Part shown: positions 11,501 to 20,057 of the stretch, piece by piece
How positions within the stretch are numbered: position 1 is the first letter of the stretch
Layout: each line of letters opens with the position of its first letter
Assembly (NCBI RefSeq): GCF_007997015.1
Contig: NZ_VOSM01000002.1
Coordinates: forward strand, 682,001-746,000
DNA length: 64,000 nucleotides
Origin: Lujinxingia vulgaris
GTDB taxonomy: Bacteria > Myxococcota_A > Bradymonadia > Bradymonadales > Bradymonadaceae
Reading direction: 5' to 3'
Made by a program: the position numbers and the translations under genes
The notes under the pieces: model-generated
What the model was told of the DNA's origin: nothing
What the model saw: only the letters and a program-made list of their open reading frames with translations
Database searches by the model: none

Positions 11501-11870
11501 TGCCTTCAAGTTTGATCGGGCGACCGGCGCGCGACTTCACCAGCATGCCGCACTGCGAGGGGCAGGCGTTGCAGACGCTGGCGTAGTGGTTGGCCATGCC
11601 AATGCGCACCTCTTCGGGGCGATCGACATAGGGGACGATCTCGCGAACGGGGCGACGGCACGCCGCGCTGCTCATCGCCGCGGTGGCCGCAGCGACGCTG
11701 CTCACGCGCAGGAAGTCACGGCGGTTCATCTTCAAAGGCTCAGAGCCGTCGGAGAAGCTCAGCGTGACATCGCCCTGGGCGTCGGCGCGCAAAAGCGCCG
11801 AGGCGCCCGGTTGCGGTTCCGAGTGCTTGGGAAGATCGGGATCTTTGAGGTGCTTACTCATAGCGGCCAT
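8580..11870 (-). CDS. actB: Alternative Complex III subunit ActB (molybdopterin-like plus iron-sulfur fusion)
   Basis: Large peripheral subunit, 1096 aa. A Tat-like motif RRDFLR sits about 50 residues in, followed by a short hydrophobic run. Residues about 60-790 form a molybdopterin-oxidoreductase-like B1 domain, which in known ActB proteins binds no Mo cofactor. Residues about 800-1090 form the ferredoxin-like B2 domain with Cys groups CTGCSACVIAC (about 824), CQHCDRAPCETVC (about 905), CSNNCP (about 945), CTFC (about 1006) and CQQAC (about 1038), matching the [3Fe-4S]/[4Fe-4S] relay. An in-frame ATG at 11861 is an alternative start; neither start has a clear SD. Confidence 0.95.
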   Translation of the reverse strand: MAAMSKHLKDPDLPKHSEPQPGASALLRADAQGDVTLSFSDGSEPLKMNRRDFLRVSSVAAATAAMSSAACRRPVREIVPYVDRPEEVRIGMANHYASVCNACPSQCGMLVKSRAGRPIKLEGNPQHPVSQGALCARGQASYIDLYDPDRLRDAQRVSGESVSKVSWEDIDSQVAAKLSEIRGGGGLRILTGAMHGPATDALIAEVTSSVPNARHYTYEALGDDAMLAANAASYGNAHIPHYRFDKASLVVSFGSDFLGTWLSPSEFTRQFASRRNPDGEMSQLITFEPTLTLTGINADKRVRVRPDAMVDVAMAVAHQLFTAHNPQGVPAGAVRQALSAFAPAAVVERLGGDLSVEIIESVAQKLSQTAGKSIVVAGGNASATSNGLALESAVNLINAALGNDGQTIERDRPSYGAAGLAQLQALIAEIESGDVDMLIISGTNPVYSAPASLKVAEALAKVPLVISTSTHFDETARQAHYVATGCHSLEAWGDSNPRVGVHAIRQPAILPLYNTRSFEDSLMTWFGTAELSSTLAAFIPAPPQPAGNRPGAGQTYDTGPFYRFLRDFWQREVYPKADSLASFEQFWLSTMREGVYLSNDAQSAPAFRVRPTVANLPNALTEIAAAGDLGNKVVQLFASIPLYDGRQANNGHLQELPDPVSKHVWGSYAMVSYKTLKEAKLENGQYINVQVEGGPELGFPVIMVPGMHDDVIGIPLGYGRTAAGDVANGVGANAFKLSQAGENGALLSGIKATIKKTDKVEVLSTVQQGNVIDVDYHRIMATAELKEYREKPDAGIHHPVATKNLWEDHDYGNLKWGMSIDMSKCTGCSACVIACQEENNIPVVGRQGILEGREMHWMRIDRYYQLPEEAVKIRSSVTDDPMYSSEPEVAFGEYLENPRVLMHPMLCQHCDRAPCETVCPVLATMQSSDGLNQMSYQRCVGTRYCSNNCPYKVRRYNWFNYSENRGDTFFARLYPELKEHGRLNQTEPLQLGLNPDVTVRTRGVMEKCTFCVQRIRRGKWEIMKEGRRSFRQGEVVTACQQACPAEAIDFGNVLDDSHTVSKMHKSPRATFALSDINTRPAVAYMTSIWNTDEELV

Positions 11871-12024
11871 TCGTGGGGCAGACGGGTCGGTGGTCTATGC
11901 GACGCAGGCCGACCTGACGTTGAGTGAAAACTTCCTCGGCGCCTCTTAATGGTTCGGGGGCGCCTTCAACTGTGATCGCGGTAGCGGCGCGGTGCGTTTT
12001 GATCCACGCCGCCGGCCCTGACGA

Positions 12025-12534
12025 TCAGTAGTGACAGGTCACGCAGTCGATCGGGGCGTTATGCTGCGGCTGCCGGTGGCAGTCCACACACCAACCCATG
12101 TTGAAGGGGTTGGTCACCTCGACCACGTCCATGCGGTTGACCGCACCGTGGCACTCCGAGCAGTCGATGCCTCGGTTGATGTGCGGGGTGTGGCTGAACT
12201 GCACGTGGTCGGGCATGTCGTGCACCTTCACCCACTTGATCGGGGTGCCCTCGCGCCAGCTCTTGTGGATCTTCTGGATCTCGGGGCTGTCGGTTTTGAC
12301 CTGCGAGTGACAGTTCATGCAGGTGTTGACCGAAGGGACGCCCGAGACGGGGCCTTCGCCGGGGTTAACGTGACAGTAGCCACAGGGGATCTCATTGATC
12401 CCTGCATGAAGCTGGTGGCTAAAGGCGATAGGCTGTTCGGGAGCGTAGCCCTGCCGGGGATTAAAGCAGGCCGAGAACCCGATCGCGGCGGCGAGCACCA
12501 GGATGCCAGCGATGGTCAGATAACGAGCATTCAT
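12025..12534 (-). CDS. actA: Alternative Complex III subunit ActA (pentaheme cytochrome c)
   Basis: Periplasmic pentaheme cytochrome c of ACIII, 169 aa. The N-terminal TM anchor (about residues 5-22) is followed by five heme sites in order: CGYCH, CMNCH, CSECH, CVDCH, CVTCH, plus several extra His (FSHQLHAG, FSHTPHI) that are typical second ligands. The frame is open to 12639, but the ATG at 12534 was chosen: it has GGAG 11 nt upstream, gives a short anchor, and lies downstream of the candidate promoter whose -10 region would overlap the upstream codons. First gene of the act-cox operon. Confidence 0.93.
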   Translation of the reverse strand: MNARYLTIAGILVLAAAIGFSACFNPRQGYAPEQPIAFSHQLHAGINEIPCGYCHVNPGEGPVSGVPSVNTCMNCHSQVKTDSPEIQKIHKSWREGTPIKWVKVHDMPDHVQFSHTPHINRGIDCSECHGAVNRMDVVEVTNPFNMGWCVDCHRQPQHNAPIDCVTCHY

Positions 12535-12632
12535 ACGTCCAACGACTCCGTGAACCGATGGGATAACTTCGTCGAGCAGGCGCGGGGCGCCAGATTCAAT
12601 AAGAGCAAAATGCTCTTCGAAAACGAGGCCCT

Positions 12633-12661
12633 TATTCACACGCGCTGCGCGGGCTTGTCAA
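12633..12661 (-). promoter_or_regulatory. Candidate sigma70 promoter of the act-cox operon
   Basis: On the minus strand a perfect -35 TTGACA occupies 12661-12656. The -10 is weak: GTGAAT at 16-nt spacing or GAATAA at 18 nt, near 12639-12632. Transcription would start about 95 nt before the actA ATG. Only the -35 is strong. Confidence 0.4.
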
Positions 12662-12945
12662 TACGTTTATGTCCTCGCCTAAGATCGCGTTTCGCCTTGA
12701 TTTTTCGCGGCGAGAGTGAGCTTTGGCGAGGTCGGGCAAGTTGTGTGTGAAATATTCCAGCAATAACGCAAGGTTACCCGGTGTTGAGGGCAAGCTGTTG
12801 AAAAAACGCGTATTTTGCGTTGCCGGACTTCACGCCGCAGAAGGTAGCAGCGCTTATCTGGAAGGGCCAGTTTGGCGGGGGCTCAATCGCTGTGGCAATT
12901 TGACGCATAAGGCTGGGCCGGGGGTTGGCCGGGCCTTAGAGGTTG
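12662..12945. other. Intergenic stretch without a gene
   Basis: Spacer between the actA promoter and the end of the MFS gene. Reading frames here are short and lack start signals. It is more AT-rich near 12740-12830 than the flanking genes. No tRNA, repeat or strong terminator was seen; the small hairpin around the 12810-12830 AACGC/GCGTT pair lacks a T-run. Confidence 0.4.
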
Positions 12946-14154
12946 TTAGCCGGCGAGGCTTTCAGGGTGCAGTCGCGCCCAGAGGATCCACCAGGCAGCG
13001 CCCGCGATCGCCAGCAGTATGCCGGCGAGCACGAAGGGAGCCGAGGGGCTCAGCGCGGCGAAGAGGAGGCCGCCGGCGGCCGGGCCGGCGATGCGACCGA
13101 GGCTTGAGGCCGACTGCAGGATGCCCATGATCTGGCCGGTGTGGCGGGGATCGTCGGCCTGCTGGGAGGTCATCGAGAGGATCCCCGGGTGCACGAGCGC
13201 TCGGCCGATCGTGGCCACTCCCAGCATTGCAAAGAGGTAGATCAGCGAGGGGTGCAAGGGGGCCAGCGCAAGTCCTATGGCCAGCGCTGCCAGTCCAAGG
13301 CCGGTCATCCGCCGGTCGCCCAGACGCCGGGAGATCGGACCGACCCCCCCCTGGAAGATCGCCATGGCGACGCCCATCGCCGCGAAGATAAACCCGACCT
13401 CGACGATGTCGTAGCCGTAGGTGTCGGCCATGTAGAGAAAGAAGGTTCCCTCGAGCACGGCCAACGCGACGGTGTAGACAAAGAAGAGGGCGCAGAGCGC
13501 GAAGATCGGCGCCTTTTTGAGATGTTCGGTGATGCGGGCGGGGCGGTAGCGCACCCGATTGGCGCGGCGGGTCTCTTCGGAGGCCGGGGGCTCAATCAGT
13601 ACGAAGGCCGCGAGCATAAAGGTGATCAGGCTCAAGATCGCGCTGGCCGCAAAGGGCATACCTGCCCCCAGAATTCCGGCTCCCGGCTGCGCGAAGGTGC
13701 CTACAATGGCGCCGATCGCCGGTCCGAGTGTGAAGCCCAGGCCGAAGCTGATGCCAATCACCGCCATGCCCTTGCTGCGGCCCCTGGCGTCAGTGCTGTC
13801 GGCGATCAGCGCGCTGGCGGTGGCGACGTTGCCGGCGCACAAACCCACGACAAAGCGCGCCACATAGAGCAGGGGAAGGCTCATGGTCATCGCGGTGAGC
13901 AGTTCAAGGAGCGCCGCGGCCAGAAAGGTCGCCATGAGGACCGGCTTTCGACCAATGCGGTCGGAGATGCGTCCCCAGACGGGCGCCATAATGAACTGCC
14001 CCAGCGACTGCGTGGCGTAGAGAAGGCCCACATCCACGGCGCTGCCGCCCAGCGCGTCGGCGAGCGCCGGGAGCACCGGGATCGCGATGGCGAACCCGGT
14101 GATGTTGAGCAGGAGGATCGGGAAGAGGCGGCGGATCGGGCTTCGAGCGGTCAT
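12946..14154 (-). CDS. MFS transporter, TetA/drug-exporter-like
   Basis: Major facilitator superfamily protein, 402 aa, with about 12 TM helices. The loop 2-3 signature WGRISDRIGRKPVL (MFS motif A) is clear, and the helix 4/5 part resembles the 12-helix H+ antiporters of the TetA group. The substrate cannot be told from sequence. The frame is open upstream to a TTG at 14280, but the ATG at 14154 places the first helix (RLFPILLLNITGFAIAIPVL) at the N-terminus as in the family. The gene stands alone between the act operon and the LemA-type gene. Confidence 0.85.
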   Translation of the reverse strand: MTARSPIRRLFPILLLNITGFAIAIPVLPALADALGGSAVDVGLLYATQSLGQFIMAPVWGRISDRIGRKPVLMATFLAAALLELLTAMTMSLPLLYVARFVVGLCAGNVATASALIADSTDARGRSKGMAVIGISFGLGFTLGPAIGAIVGTFAQPGAGILGAGMPFAASAILSLITFMLAAFVLIEPPASEETRRANRVRYRPARITEHLKKAPIFALCALFFVYTVALAVLEGTFFLYMADTYGYDIVEVGFIFAAMGVAMAIFQGGVGPISRRLGDRRMTGLGLAALAIGLALAPLHPSLIYLFAMLGVATIGRALVHPGILSMTSQQADDPRHTGQIMGILQSASSLGRIAGPAAGGLLFAALSPSAPFVLAGILLAIAGAAWWILWARLHPESLAG

Positions 14155-14353
14155 GGGGCCGGAGGCTCGTGCAGGCAGGGAGAAGAGATGCGCCCTGGGC
14201 GCATCGAAACGACAAAAGTGGGCCACCCGGGCCCGGGCCTCTTGTGGCACGGCGCTGCCCGAATCGCAACAGCCGCTCAAACGCCCGGGCGGCCGAGGCT
14301 GATTCCACGCTACGCTGTGGCAGCTTGTCGCAGCGGTGCTGTCCCAATGGAGC

Positions 14354-16666
14354 TCAGGGGGCCTGAGCCTTTGCCCGATCGTGTGTGGTCAGGGCGCTCA
14401 TGTCGGGCGCGGGGCTCATGCGTGCGACCGTCGCATCCAGGTGCATCGCCGGCGCAAAGCCAAAGGGGCGCGCGATGAAGATCTCCGGGAGCGTCGTGAT
14501 GCGGGTGTTATAATGTTCGACGGTGTCATTGTAGCCGGCGCGCATCAGCGCGAGCTCATCTTCGACGTCGGTGAGTGTGCGCATCAGGGCGTTGATATGC
14601 GTGTCGGCCTGAAGATGCGGGTAGGACTCGCGTAGCGCAAAAAGTGCCGCGCTGGCCTGGTTGGACGCGCCCAGGTCGGTCGAGGTTTGTGCGATCGCTT
14701 CGCGCGATGGCCCTTCGGCTGGCGCGTGGCTGCGCAGCTCAGCGATGGCCTCAAGCGTCTCGCGCTCGTGGGCAACGTACGACTCCACCACCGGGAGAAG
14801 TGCGGCGATCAGATCAAAACGCTTCTTGAGCGCGACCTCAATGTTGGCAAAGCCGCGGCGTACGCGCTCTCTCACAAAGACAAGGTCGTTGTAGAGCAGA
14901 GCCACAAAACACGCCGCGGTGTAGAGGCAGCTTGTGAGGGTGGCGTAGAAGTAGTCGCCCGCCCCGAACGTTCCGAAACTGGTGAAGGTGTACATGCCCA
15001 GCGACGCGGTCAGCGCCACGCCCAGTCCCAGCAGGAAGTTGCCTTTTCTCCCAACCCGGTAGTGAAGCTCGCGTTCGGGGAGCGCGGCGATCACCAGGGG
15101 AAGATCCTCGCGATGGAGCACCTCCAGGTGGTCGTGGGCATCGCCGGAGATCCCGGCGAAGCCAAGCACGTAGAGGGCGTCTTCCAGGTAGATGGCGCGC
15201 TCGGTGTAGGTGCGAGAGCCCTCTCTGGTCGAGACGCTGTGGTCGGTGTAGAAGGTCGCCTCCCGGGGATGCACGACGACCGAGTCGCTCGCGTCAGTGA
15301 GCAGAAATGGGGTGTGTTCGGTGATGTTTTTCTCGGTGACTGTTTTGTCGCCGGATTTTCGTGTGACCACGTAGTTGTAATAGAGGCAGAGGCGGTTGGA
15401 GACCGGCCCGCGAAGCTCGTCGGTACCGGAGAGCTGCGAGGGCTGGCCGCAGATCTCGGTGAGCCCGTAGTTCACGCCGCGGATGGGGCTTGTGGGCATA
15501 TGTTCCATCAGGCGCTTGAGCTTGACCGCCCGAAGTCCTGCGCGGGTGCTCGCCAGCATCGCTGCAAGGAGGGCGATCACCAGGAGCCATCCCCAGATGC
15601 CGGGCATCGCTGCGGGGGCCTCCACCGGAGTGCGCAGCGCGTCGTCTTCCGAGCTGAGCGCCGGCGGTTGCAGGAGCGCATCGGGAACCCGTGAGGCGAA
15701 AAGAAGTTCCGGGAAGCGGCTCAGATCATAGCGGGCAGCCTCAATGACCTGCGCCGCAGCCACGCGTTGGCGGCGAAGCCGCATCAACTCCTCGCCGGGG
15801 ACATCGAGGCTGGTGATCAGGGCGGCGTCTCGCCAGTCGGTAGTAGCGCTGGCGTCGAGCCGCCCCACCTCCGAGCTGAGGCTGCGATCGAGGCGCTCCA
15901 GGCGATCGCCGAGCTCCGAGACGTCGCGATCGGCCAGGGAAATGCCCATCTTCACCAGGGTCATCGTCGAGCCCAGCGTAAAGAGGAGCAAAAAGAGGGT
16001 GGTGTTGTGCACGCGAAAAGCGCCGAGCAAGAGCCAGCTTGCAAACATCAACATCACCATCGCTGCGCCGGTGGCAAAGGCAGAGGTGCGGGCGCGCGAC
16101 TGCGTCTCGCTGCGCTGATCTTCATCGGAGATGATCGGGACGTAGCTCCCGTCGAGGTCAAAGCGCAGCGACATCGCGCCGGAGGCTGCGCGCGCTGCCA
16201 TGCCCATCACCACCAGTCGATCACCCGGATCGATGCGGTACTCGGTGTATCGGAACTGCCCGTGTTCGCGCTGATGGCTCACGCCAACATGGACATCGCT
16301 CGGGAGGTTCGGGCTGACGCGGATCTCACCGGTGTCATCGACCAGCACGAAGTCCGACATCTCGGTGCTGGAGTCGAAGAGCACCCAGCGGGTGTCGCCG
16401 TCGCTGTCCTTCTCCTCGCGCTCGATGGTGTAGTGATAATAGAGGCAGTCGGTGCTCGTGTCCGGGCTGCGAAGTAGCGGTTGGCCCGGACGCGCGCGGG
16501 CTGCACCGCTAACGTAGGTCTCGCCAGGGAGTACACCCTGCGTTTTGCTCAAGGGGATGCGGCTGATGCGTCGGGCGTCTTGCAACTTCTCAAAGCTGAA
16601 GTCGAGCAGCAGGTAGCCGGCCAGCGCAATGGCCAGCGCGGCGATGACCATGAACACTCTTTTCAC
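14354..16666 (-). CDS. Multi-TM protein with two GIDE-like domains and a C-terminal LemA domain
   Basis: 770 aa. An N-terminal TM helix leads into a GIDE-like domain (about residues 35-160; CLYYHYTIE, DPGDRLVVMG), then two TM helices and a charged helical segment, another TM, a second GIDE-like domain (about 395-520; CLYYNYVV, EDALYVLGFAG), two TM helices, and a LemA domain (about 600-750; YNDLVFVRERVRRGFANIEV, ending FIARPFGFAP). GIDE domains occur in the eukaryotic E3 ligase MUL1/MULAN; there is no RING domain here. The GTG start at 16666 has GAGGAG 5 nt upstream and replaces the upstream frame opening at 16705. Domain calls are from memory of family patterns. Function unknown; membrane-protein quality control or stress is only a guess. 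Confidence 0.8.
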   Translation of the reverse strand: MKRVFMVIAALAIALAGYLLLDFSFEKLQDARRISRIPLSKTQGVLPGETYVSGAARARPGQPLLRSPDTSTDCLYYHYTIEREEKDSDGDTRWVLFDSSTEMSDFVLVDDTGEIRVSPNLPSDVHVGVSHQREHGQFRYTEYRIDPGDRLVVMGMAARAASGAMSLRFDLDGSYVPIISDEDQRSETQSRARTSAFATGAAMVMLMFASWLLLGAFRVHNTTLFLLLFTLGSTMTLVKMGISLADRDVSELGDRLERLDRSLSSEVGRLDASATTDWRDAALITSLDVPGEELMRLRRQRVAAAQVIEAARYDLSRFPELLFASRVPDALLQPPALSSEDDALRTPVEAPAAMPGIWGWLLVIALLAAMLASTRAGLRAVKLKRLMEHMPTSPIRGVNYGLTEICGQPSQLSGTDELRGPVSNRLCLYYNYVVTRKSGDKTVTEKNITEHTPFLLTDASDSVVVHPREATFYTDHSVSTREGSRTYTERAIYLEDALYVLGFAGISGDAHDHLEVLHREDLPLVIAALPERELHYRVGRKGNFLLGLGVALTASLGMYTFTSFGTFGAGDYFYATLTSCLYTAACFVALLYNDLVFVRERVRRGFANIEVALKKRFDLIAALLPVVESYVAHERETLEAIAELRSHAPAEGPSREAIAQTSTDLGASNQASAALFALRESYPHLQADTHINALMRTLTDVEDELALMRAGYNDTVEHYNTRITTLPEIFIARPFGFAPAMHLDATVARMSPAPDMSALTTHDRAKAQAP

Positions 16667-17004
16667 GTGAACTCCTCGCCACGTTTTCTCATCGTTTAAA
16701 CGCACCCCTCAGGCATCCCGGAAGAGGCGACCCGGCGCAACGAACAGACTGCATGAACGCGGGCCAGACTAGCGAATGAGGTTCTCGTTGAGTAGCTGCG
16801 CGATCGTGCGAGGCGCTCGCGAGGATCGACATCCCCGCGGCGCTCTGAAATAATTGGGGTCCGAGGGTGTTACCATGGTATCCCTCTTCGCCCTGAATCG
16901 CGGTTGTCACCGAGCGTGGTGCTCGCGTCGCTGATTCGGGGAGCAGAGCTGCGCTCTTCGCGGGCCGCTCTGCGGTGGATTAACTTTAGCCCAGGTCGAC
17001 GGCG
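16667..17004. other. Divergent intergenic region
   Basis: Spacer of about 340 bp between two divergent genes, so it must contain both promoters, but no convincing -35/-10 pair was found on either strand. A perfect 10-bp palindrome TACCATGGTA occupies 16871-16880 and could be an operator, or chance. No small gene or RNA was recognised. Confidence 0.4.
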
Positions 17005-18297
17005 TTGGACGTTGTCATAGCGGAAGTCATCGGAATCTTCGTTTGTCTGATTGGCTCTGCGTATTTTTCAGGTTCTGAGACGGCACTGACCTCACTGAGT
17101 GAGGGGCAGACCGAGCGTCTGATCGAGGAAAAGGGGGTGCGCTCGTTGCGCCTCTGGCGCGATAGGCCGCTGGTGGTGCTGACCTCGATCCTGATCGGGA
17201 ACAACATCTTCAACATCACGGCCTCGGCGCTGGCCACCGATCTTGCGGCACGGCTGCTGGGATCGACGGCCGCCTCGCAGTGGGCGATTCCGGTAGCCGT
17301 TGGCGCGATGACCTTCCTGCTGCTGACCTTCGGTGAGATCACGCCAAAGACGATCGCGCGGGTGCGCAACCAGCAGCTGGCCTCGATGGTGATGTGGCCG
17401 ATGCGTCTTCCGGTTGCGCTCTTTGCTCCGGCGACCTTTTTCTTCAACAAACTCGCCGCCGGCGTGATGCGCCTTGTGGGCGGAAGCGTCGATGAGCGCC
17501 AGCCCTACGCCACCAGCGAGGAGCTGCAGTACATGATCGACCTGGGCTCGCGAGAGGGGCAGATCCCCGAAGATCGCGAGCGCCTGCTGCGCTCGGTCTT
17601 TGAGTTTCCCGACACCGTGGTGCGCGAGATCATGGTCCCGCGCACCGACATGGTGGCCATCCCCGAGGAGATCAACCTGGAGGAGGTCCTGGAGGTGTTG
17701 ATGGAGTGCGGCCACAGCCGCATCCCGGTCTACCGCGAGACGATCGACGACATCGTGGGGCTCTTCTACGCCAAGGACGTCATTCAGTTGATGGCCGCCC
17801 GCCAGGATTTTGAGCTTAGCAAACTGCTCAGGCGCACCTACTTTGTGCCGGCCACCAAACGCATCGCCGATCTGCTGGCGGAGTTCCAGATCAACCGCAT
17901 TCATATGGCGGTCGTTGTCGATGAGTTCGGGGGAACGGCGGGCCTGATCACCCTGGAAGATATCATCGAGGAGTTTTTCGGCGACATTCAGGATGAGTAC
18001 GACACCGAGCCGGCTCAGATCATTGCGATCGACGAGGTGCGCGTGATGGCCGATGCCCGGGTGCCGATCTACGATCTGGAAGAGTATTACGATATGGAGC
18101 TTCCGGAGCACCCGGATTACGAGTCGCTCGGCGGGTTTATCCTCTCGCAGTCGGGGAGCGTGCCGGAGGCCGGCGATGAGATCGTGTGGAACGATCTGGT
18201 CTTCCGGGTTATTGAGGCCGACGCCAAGCGCATCATCCGCGTGGAGATCGAGCGTCGTGCCGCCGAGCAGGACGCCTCCGAGGAGCTGGTCTCCTGA
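17005..18297 (+). CDS. CNNM/CorC (TlyC)-type transporter with CBS pair
   Basis: 430 aa inner-membrane protein. Residues about 1-180 form the DUF21/CNNM membrane domain (IGSAYFSGSETALTSLSEG, LLLTFGEITPKTIAR). Two CBS domains (about 205-325) and a C-terminal CorC/HlyC domain (about 335-425) follow. The family exports Mg2+ or related divalent ions, so older names such as hemolysin are misleading. A stop at 16987 and the absence of any nearby ATG or GTG leave TTG at 17005 as the start, with AGG about 10 nt upstream. An unusual start codon may limit expression. Confidence 0.9.
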   Translation: MDVVIAEVIGIFVCLIGSAYFSGSETALTSLSEGQTERLIEEKGVRSLRLWRDRPLVVLTSILIGNNIFNITASALATDLAARLLGSTAASQWAIPVAVGAMTFLLLTFGEITPKTIARVRNQQLASMVMWPMRLPVALFAPATFFFNKLAAGVMRLVGGSVDERQPYATSEELQYMIDLGSREGQIPEDRERLLRSVFEFPDTVVREIMVPRTDMVAIPEEINLEEVLEVLMECGHSRIPVYRETIDDIVGLFYAKDVIQLMAARQDFELSKLLRRTYFVPATKRIADLLAEFQINRIHMAVVVDEFGGTAGLITLEDIIEEFFGDIQDEYDTEPAQIIAIDEVRVMADARVPIYDLEEYYDMELPEHPDYESLGGFILSQSGSVPEAGDEIVWNDLVFRVIEADAKRIIRVEIERRAAEQDASEELVS

Positions 18298-18438
18298 TCG
18301 GATCGCGGCCGGGGGCAGCGTCGGTTGTGGCGTTGCGATGACGGGACGAATAATTCGACGGGGCCGGCGTCTTACACCCGAGCCCCGATAGGCGCCTCTC
18401 CGAGCAGAGGGCGCACCTGAACTTAGTGAGAGGTTAGC

Positions 18439-19188
18439 GTGAACGATCGTGCGATGATGACACCCTGGATGAAGATCGCTGCTGCGGTCGCGGCGGGTTC
18501 GGTCGCCGCGCTCACCGCGCTCAGTCAACCCCTGGCCCAGGAGGGCGGCGAGCCGGCCCAGGTGGCGAAGGCTCCCGCCGAGATGAGCGCCGAGGATGTG
18601 GCGCGCCGCGTGCAGCGCTTCTACCAGGAGACGGGCGACTTTCAGGCCGCCTTTGCCCAGACCTACACCGATATTGCGGCCGGAGAGAGCAAACGCTCGC
18701 GGGGGCGCGTCTACTTTAAGAAGCCCGGCAAAATGCGCTGGGATTACTACAGCCCAACCGATGCGACCCAGCGTGAGCGCGTACTGGTGAGCGACGGATC
18801 GGCTTTCTGGATCTACGAGTTCGAGTTTCAGCAGGTCTTCAAGCAATGCCTGGAAGACAGCCAGCTGCCTACGAGTCTGCGCTTTTTGATGGGGCAGGGC
18901 GATCTTCTCGAAGAGTTCAACGCCGAGCTCAGTGAGCGCTCCACGGCGCAGGCCCCGGAGCTGAAGCTCACGCCCAAAGAGCCCACGCCGCATTACCGGG
19001 AGCTGCGTTTCCGGGTGGATCCGCAGACCTTCCAGGTGACCCGCACCACCGTCTACGATCCCTACGGGAACACCAATGAGATCGTGTTTCAGAACACCCG
19101 CGTAAACCGCAACCTGCCCGACAGCGGCTTTGAGTTTGAGGCGCCCCAGGGCGCGCGCCTGCTCAACGCCCAGCAGGAGTGTGACTGA
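18439..19188 (+). CDS. lolA: Outer-membrane lipoprotein carrier protein LolA
   Basis: Periplasmic chaperone that carries lipoproteins from LolCDE to the outer membrane, 249 aa with an N-terminal signal peptide (about residues 10-34). The LolA fold is seen in FQAAFAQTY, GRVYFKKPGKMRWDY and the late NTNEIVFQNTRVN segments. The GTG start has GAGAGG 6 nt upstream. It follows the CorC-type gene with 141 bp between and is almost joined to the Cys-cluster gene downstream (2-bp gap). The number of lipoprotein genes in this window fits the need for Lol sorting. Confidence 0.88.
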   Translation: MNDRAMMTPWMKIAAAVAAGSVAALTALSQPLAQEGGEPAQVAKAPAEMSAEDVARRVQRFYQETGDFQAAFAQTYTDIAAGESKRSRGRVYFKKPGKMRWDYYSPTDATQRERVLVSDGSAFWIYEFEFQQVFKQCLEDSQLPTSLRFLMGQGDLLEEFNAELSERSTAQAPELKLTPKEPTPHYRELRFRVDPQTFQVTRTTVYDPYGNTNEIVFQNTRVNRNLPDSGFEFEAPQGARLLNAQQECD

Positions 19189-19190
19189 GG

Positions 19191-20015
19191 GTGGACGCCG
19201 GAGTCTCAGAGAGCAGCGCGCGCCGCGCGCTTTGTCATCCCGATGGTAAAAAGAGCTGCGGGGCGTGCTGCGGGATGTACAACCATCGCAAAAGCGATGA
19301 GCCTGCGTTGATGGCGCGTCTGGTCGAGCGCACCCGGGCGTTTCGCAAGGATGCCTCGATTGAGGATGAGGCCTCGCTTCGGGCGTTTCGCGCGCGGTGG
19401 GAAGATCCGCCTGCGGTGAAGTTGCTTGGAGAGCTCGCGAGTTGTCCCTTTCTGGGACTTCTCGACGGGCTTGATCCTGCGGGACGCGTGGGTTGTCTGG
19501 TGCATCCCCTTCAAAACAACGGCGTCGACGGGCGAGATTGCGGTGTGTACGACCGCTTCATCTGTGAGGATTACCTGTGCGCGGCGCACGCGGTGCTCAA
19601 GCGCGAGGAGGTGGCGCTTGTGATCGCCGCGGTGCCCGACTCCTACCTGTACGGGCTGGTGATCACCAACCCGCGGCTTATCCGCACCTTTTTTGAGCTG
19701 GCAGCGACCGAGCGCGGCGCCTACCCGACCGCCCGGGAGCTGGAGCGTGAAGAGGCGATTGAGGCCGCGCGCGACTTCTTTGAGCTTGTGCGCGACTGGC
19801 CCTACCGCGACGTCGACGGGATCTTTGGTGCGGTGGTGCCTGGCGAGGGGCTGGAGACCACGCGACGCGCCCATCCTGCCGGCGACGGTGAGGCGGTGCC
19901 GGTGGATACGCTCCTGCTCGGGCTGGGCACCCGAGCGCTCAGCGTCGATGAACTCAGTGATGCGCGAGCGCGTGTCAGCGAGGCGGTCTCAGCCTTTGCG
20001 GCGGCGCTTGGCTAA
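19191..20015 (+). CDS. Cys-cluster protein of unknown function, probable zinc/iron binder
   Basis: 274 aa, cytoplasmic. The N-terminus has CGACCGMYNH (about residues 24-33), then CPFLGLLDG (about 86), GCLVHP (about 102), DCGVYDRFICEDYLC (about 117-131). The pattern of a C..CC cluster, a CPFL element and a C.VHP element resembles the YkgJ/UPF0153 family, although the protein is twice as long and the match is partial. The GTG start lies 2 bp after the lolA stop, so it is probably cotranslated. A C-terminal region of about 100 residues has no recognised features. Function unknown. Confidence 0.7.
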   Translation: MDAGVSESSARRALCHPDGKKSCGACCGMYNHRKSDEPALMARLVERTRAFRKDASIEDEASLRAFRARWEDPPAVKLLGELASCPFLGLLDGLDPAGRVGCLVHPLQNNGVDGRDCGVYDRFICEDYLCAAHAVLKREEVALVIAAVPDSYLYGLVITNPRLIRTFFELAATERGAYPTARELEREEAIEAARDFFELVRDWPYRDVDGIFGAVVPGEGLETTRRAHPAGDGEAVPVDTLLLGLGTRALSVDELSDARARVSEAVSAFAAALG

Positions 20016-20057
20016 GCGTCCATCCGGCCTGGTGATGGGGCGGAATGGCGAGCGCCT

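Noticed and set aside
8679-11927. Open plus-strand frame of over 1000 codons opposite actB
   Set aside because: It lies entirely antisense to a protein with clear iron-sulfur motifs; long antisense frames are expected at this GC content and codon bias. The translation shows no domain.
12535-12639. 35-codon extension of actA to 12639
   Set aside because: The -10 region of the candidate promoter overlaps it, and the inner ATG gives an N-terminal anchor with GGAG upstream.
16871-16880. Palindrome TACCATGGTA as an operator
   Set aside because: Only 10 bp, no promoter recognised beside it, and such palindromes occur by chance; mentioned in the intergenic entry only.
18391-18414. Hairpin before lolA (GCGCC...GGGCGC)
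   Set aside because: Has a bulge and no T-run, so it is not a supported terminator; a leader structure is possible but not shown.
17092-18993. Minus-strand frame spanning the CorC-type gene and lolA
   Set aside because: It crosses two well-supported plus-strand genes and the intergenic region.
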